A stretch of DNA of 64,000 nt from Numida meleagris (lineage: Eukaryota; Chordata; Aves; Galliformes; Numididae): assembly GCF_002078875.1 (NCBI RefSeq), contig NC_034411.1, positions 31,824,260-31,888,259 on the forward strand. The letters run 5' to 3'. Of this stretch, positions 62,998-64,000 are shown piece after piece. The notes below the pieces were generated by a model. The model was not told the origin of the DNA. It saw only the letters and a program-made list of their open reading frames with translations, and ran no database searches. Position 1 is the stretch's first letter. Each line of letters starts with the position of its first letter. The translations under genes were made by a program, and so were the position numbers.

Positions 62998-64000
62998 AGC
63001 AGCTTCGAAGTTGTCTTACTGAAACTGGAACAAAACGGAACAAACTATTAGGCAATTGTTCAGATAGCTTAGTTTTGTTATAATAGTTTAAAATATAATC
63101 TGTAAATTAGGTTGAATGAAAGTGCAGGCTGTCAGCTGTTCTACTCTGAGGCTCATTCTCTGTGCAGTCTGCTAAATGCAGCAGAGATGACTTTGTTATT
63201 ACTAGTATAATGGGTTTCAAGAGCTCAAAACTTATGTTGAGAAGAAATGTTTCTGCAGAACTGATTTTTCCTTACTGTTTCAAAAATACTTTTTCTGACA
63301 GCAGCAGAAAAAGGGATAATTTAAAGGAAATCTTAGCAAGACAAAATGCATTATTTAAATCCTGACTTTCTTTACTGCTTTTTACTTCTAATTCTGCATG
63401 CAGCTTCAGTGGGTACAGACTCCAGCCTTCACAGCCAGCTCTACATCCTAATTGCTGAAGAATCTGGCCTTACCAAAACTATTACTTTGAGCAGGAAAGA
63501 AAATATCCTGAAAGGTGCCCCAGGATAAGGGAATGGGATAGTAAGTGTAAATAGAGCAGGAGGCTGGGCAGACCAACAAGAAATGTTTAACATTCCACAC
63601 TCTCCACAAAGGGCAGGTCAAGAAAAGGGAATGAGTGGTTGGGATGAAGCACATGCCACAGATATTTTTCAAGTACTGTTCAGCAGAGTATATCTGGTCA
63701 CGTAAACATCCACAACAAACAGAGCAGTCTTGTTCTTGAACGTGGCAAGCTTCCTGAGGTCCTTCTATACAAGAAGGAGATGGGTCTCACTATGCAGGGA
63801 AGACACAGCTGCTGAATTCACAGTGATATGTTTGAGTTTGTAGGCACAAACAACACTGAAAGCTGTGGCCCAAATGCCAGATCTTCTCAGATGCAACCAG
63901 TTGATCCTTTGCTTGCTCATATCCTAGTCACTAGTAACTGTCTAGTTACGTGTGCAGTGAATGACTCTGGGCAGGCAGGAGATGGAAGGAGGAAACTCAT

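Larger units (their letters stand above)
51711..64000. other. Upstream gene-poor DNA to the right edge
   Basis: About 12 kb of AT-rich DNA without recognised exons or dispersed repeats. It holds an inverted CCAAT pair (55077-55125), a 25-bp near-perfect palindrome (60050-60074) preceded by a T-rich tract, and a TTTTA-type repeat (62971-62997). Short open frames, such as 115 codons at 60910-61257, show no family resemblance. Confidence 0.5.

Noticed and set aside
1..64000. Search for tRNA, rRNA, CRISPR, insertion sequences or an intact endogenous retrovirus
   Set aside because: No cloverleaf/B-box signature, regular spacer arrays, transposase, or gag/pol-like frames were seen by eye. A decayed solo LTR cannot be excluded without a repeat library.

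Overview
This is a vertebrate, almost certainly avian, nuclear genome window. The only repeat family recognised with confidence is the CR1 LINE, in short 3'-anchored fragments on both strands. Simple repeats are sparse, there are no Alu, B1 or L1 sequences, and there is one sharply bounded CpG island. A galliform bird is the best guess, but the window alone does not fix the species. There are no operons, CRISPR arrays, prokaryotic mobile elements or recognisable tRNA or rRNA genes. I found one protein-coding gene. Layout: (1) Positions 1-1318 hold the last exon of CDC42EP3 (Borg2, CDC42 effector protein 3) on the minus strand. The whole 253-residue reading frame lies in this exon (528-1289), with 29 bases of 5' UTR behind a textbook acceptor at 1319-1320 and 3' UTR running off the left edge. 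(2) Positions 1319 to about 26,695 are the single large 5' intron. It is AT-rich and carries a degenerate 1-kb CR1 (4535-5568), two CR1 scraps (18.5 and 22.3 kb), simple repeats and several palindromic or motif-dense spots. (3) About 26,200-27,120 is a CpG island that must be the CDC42EP3 promoter and non-coding first exon. A candidate minus-strand donor sits at 26,694-26,695, and the upstream edge has a strong G-quadruplex tract. (4) About 27,120-64,000 is gene-poor upstream DNA with five CR1-type fragments and no convincing coding exon. It does contain candidate regulatory structure: an E2-box cluster just upstream of the island, a CCAAT/TATA/kappaB-like module at 38.2 kb next to a GC-rich block, a CTCF-like site at 50.35 kb, hairpins, and a G20 homopolymer. 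How it fits together: CDC42EP3 binds GTP-loaded CDC42 through its CRIB motif and organises septin and actin fibres. One island promoter drives one coding exon across a roughly 25-kb intron, so the intron and the upstream desert are the likely places for its regulatory elements. Two CTCF-like sites (plus strand at 3.73 kb, minus strand at 50.35 kb) are in convergent orientation and would enclose the promoter, which is a testable loop hypothesis. I saw no evidence of a novel multi-gene system. The unusual observations are regulatory and structural, and all rest on reading the sequence without alignment or functional data.
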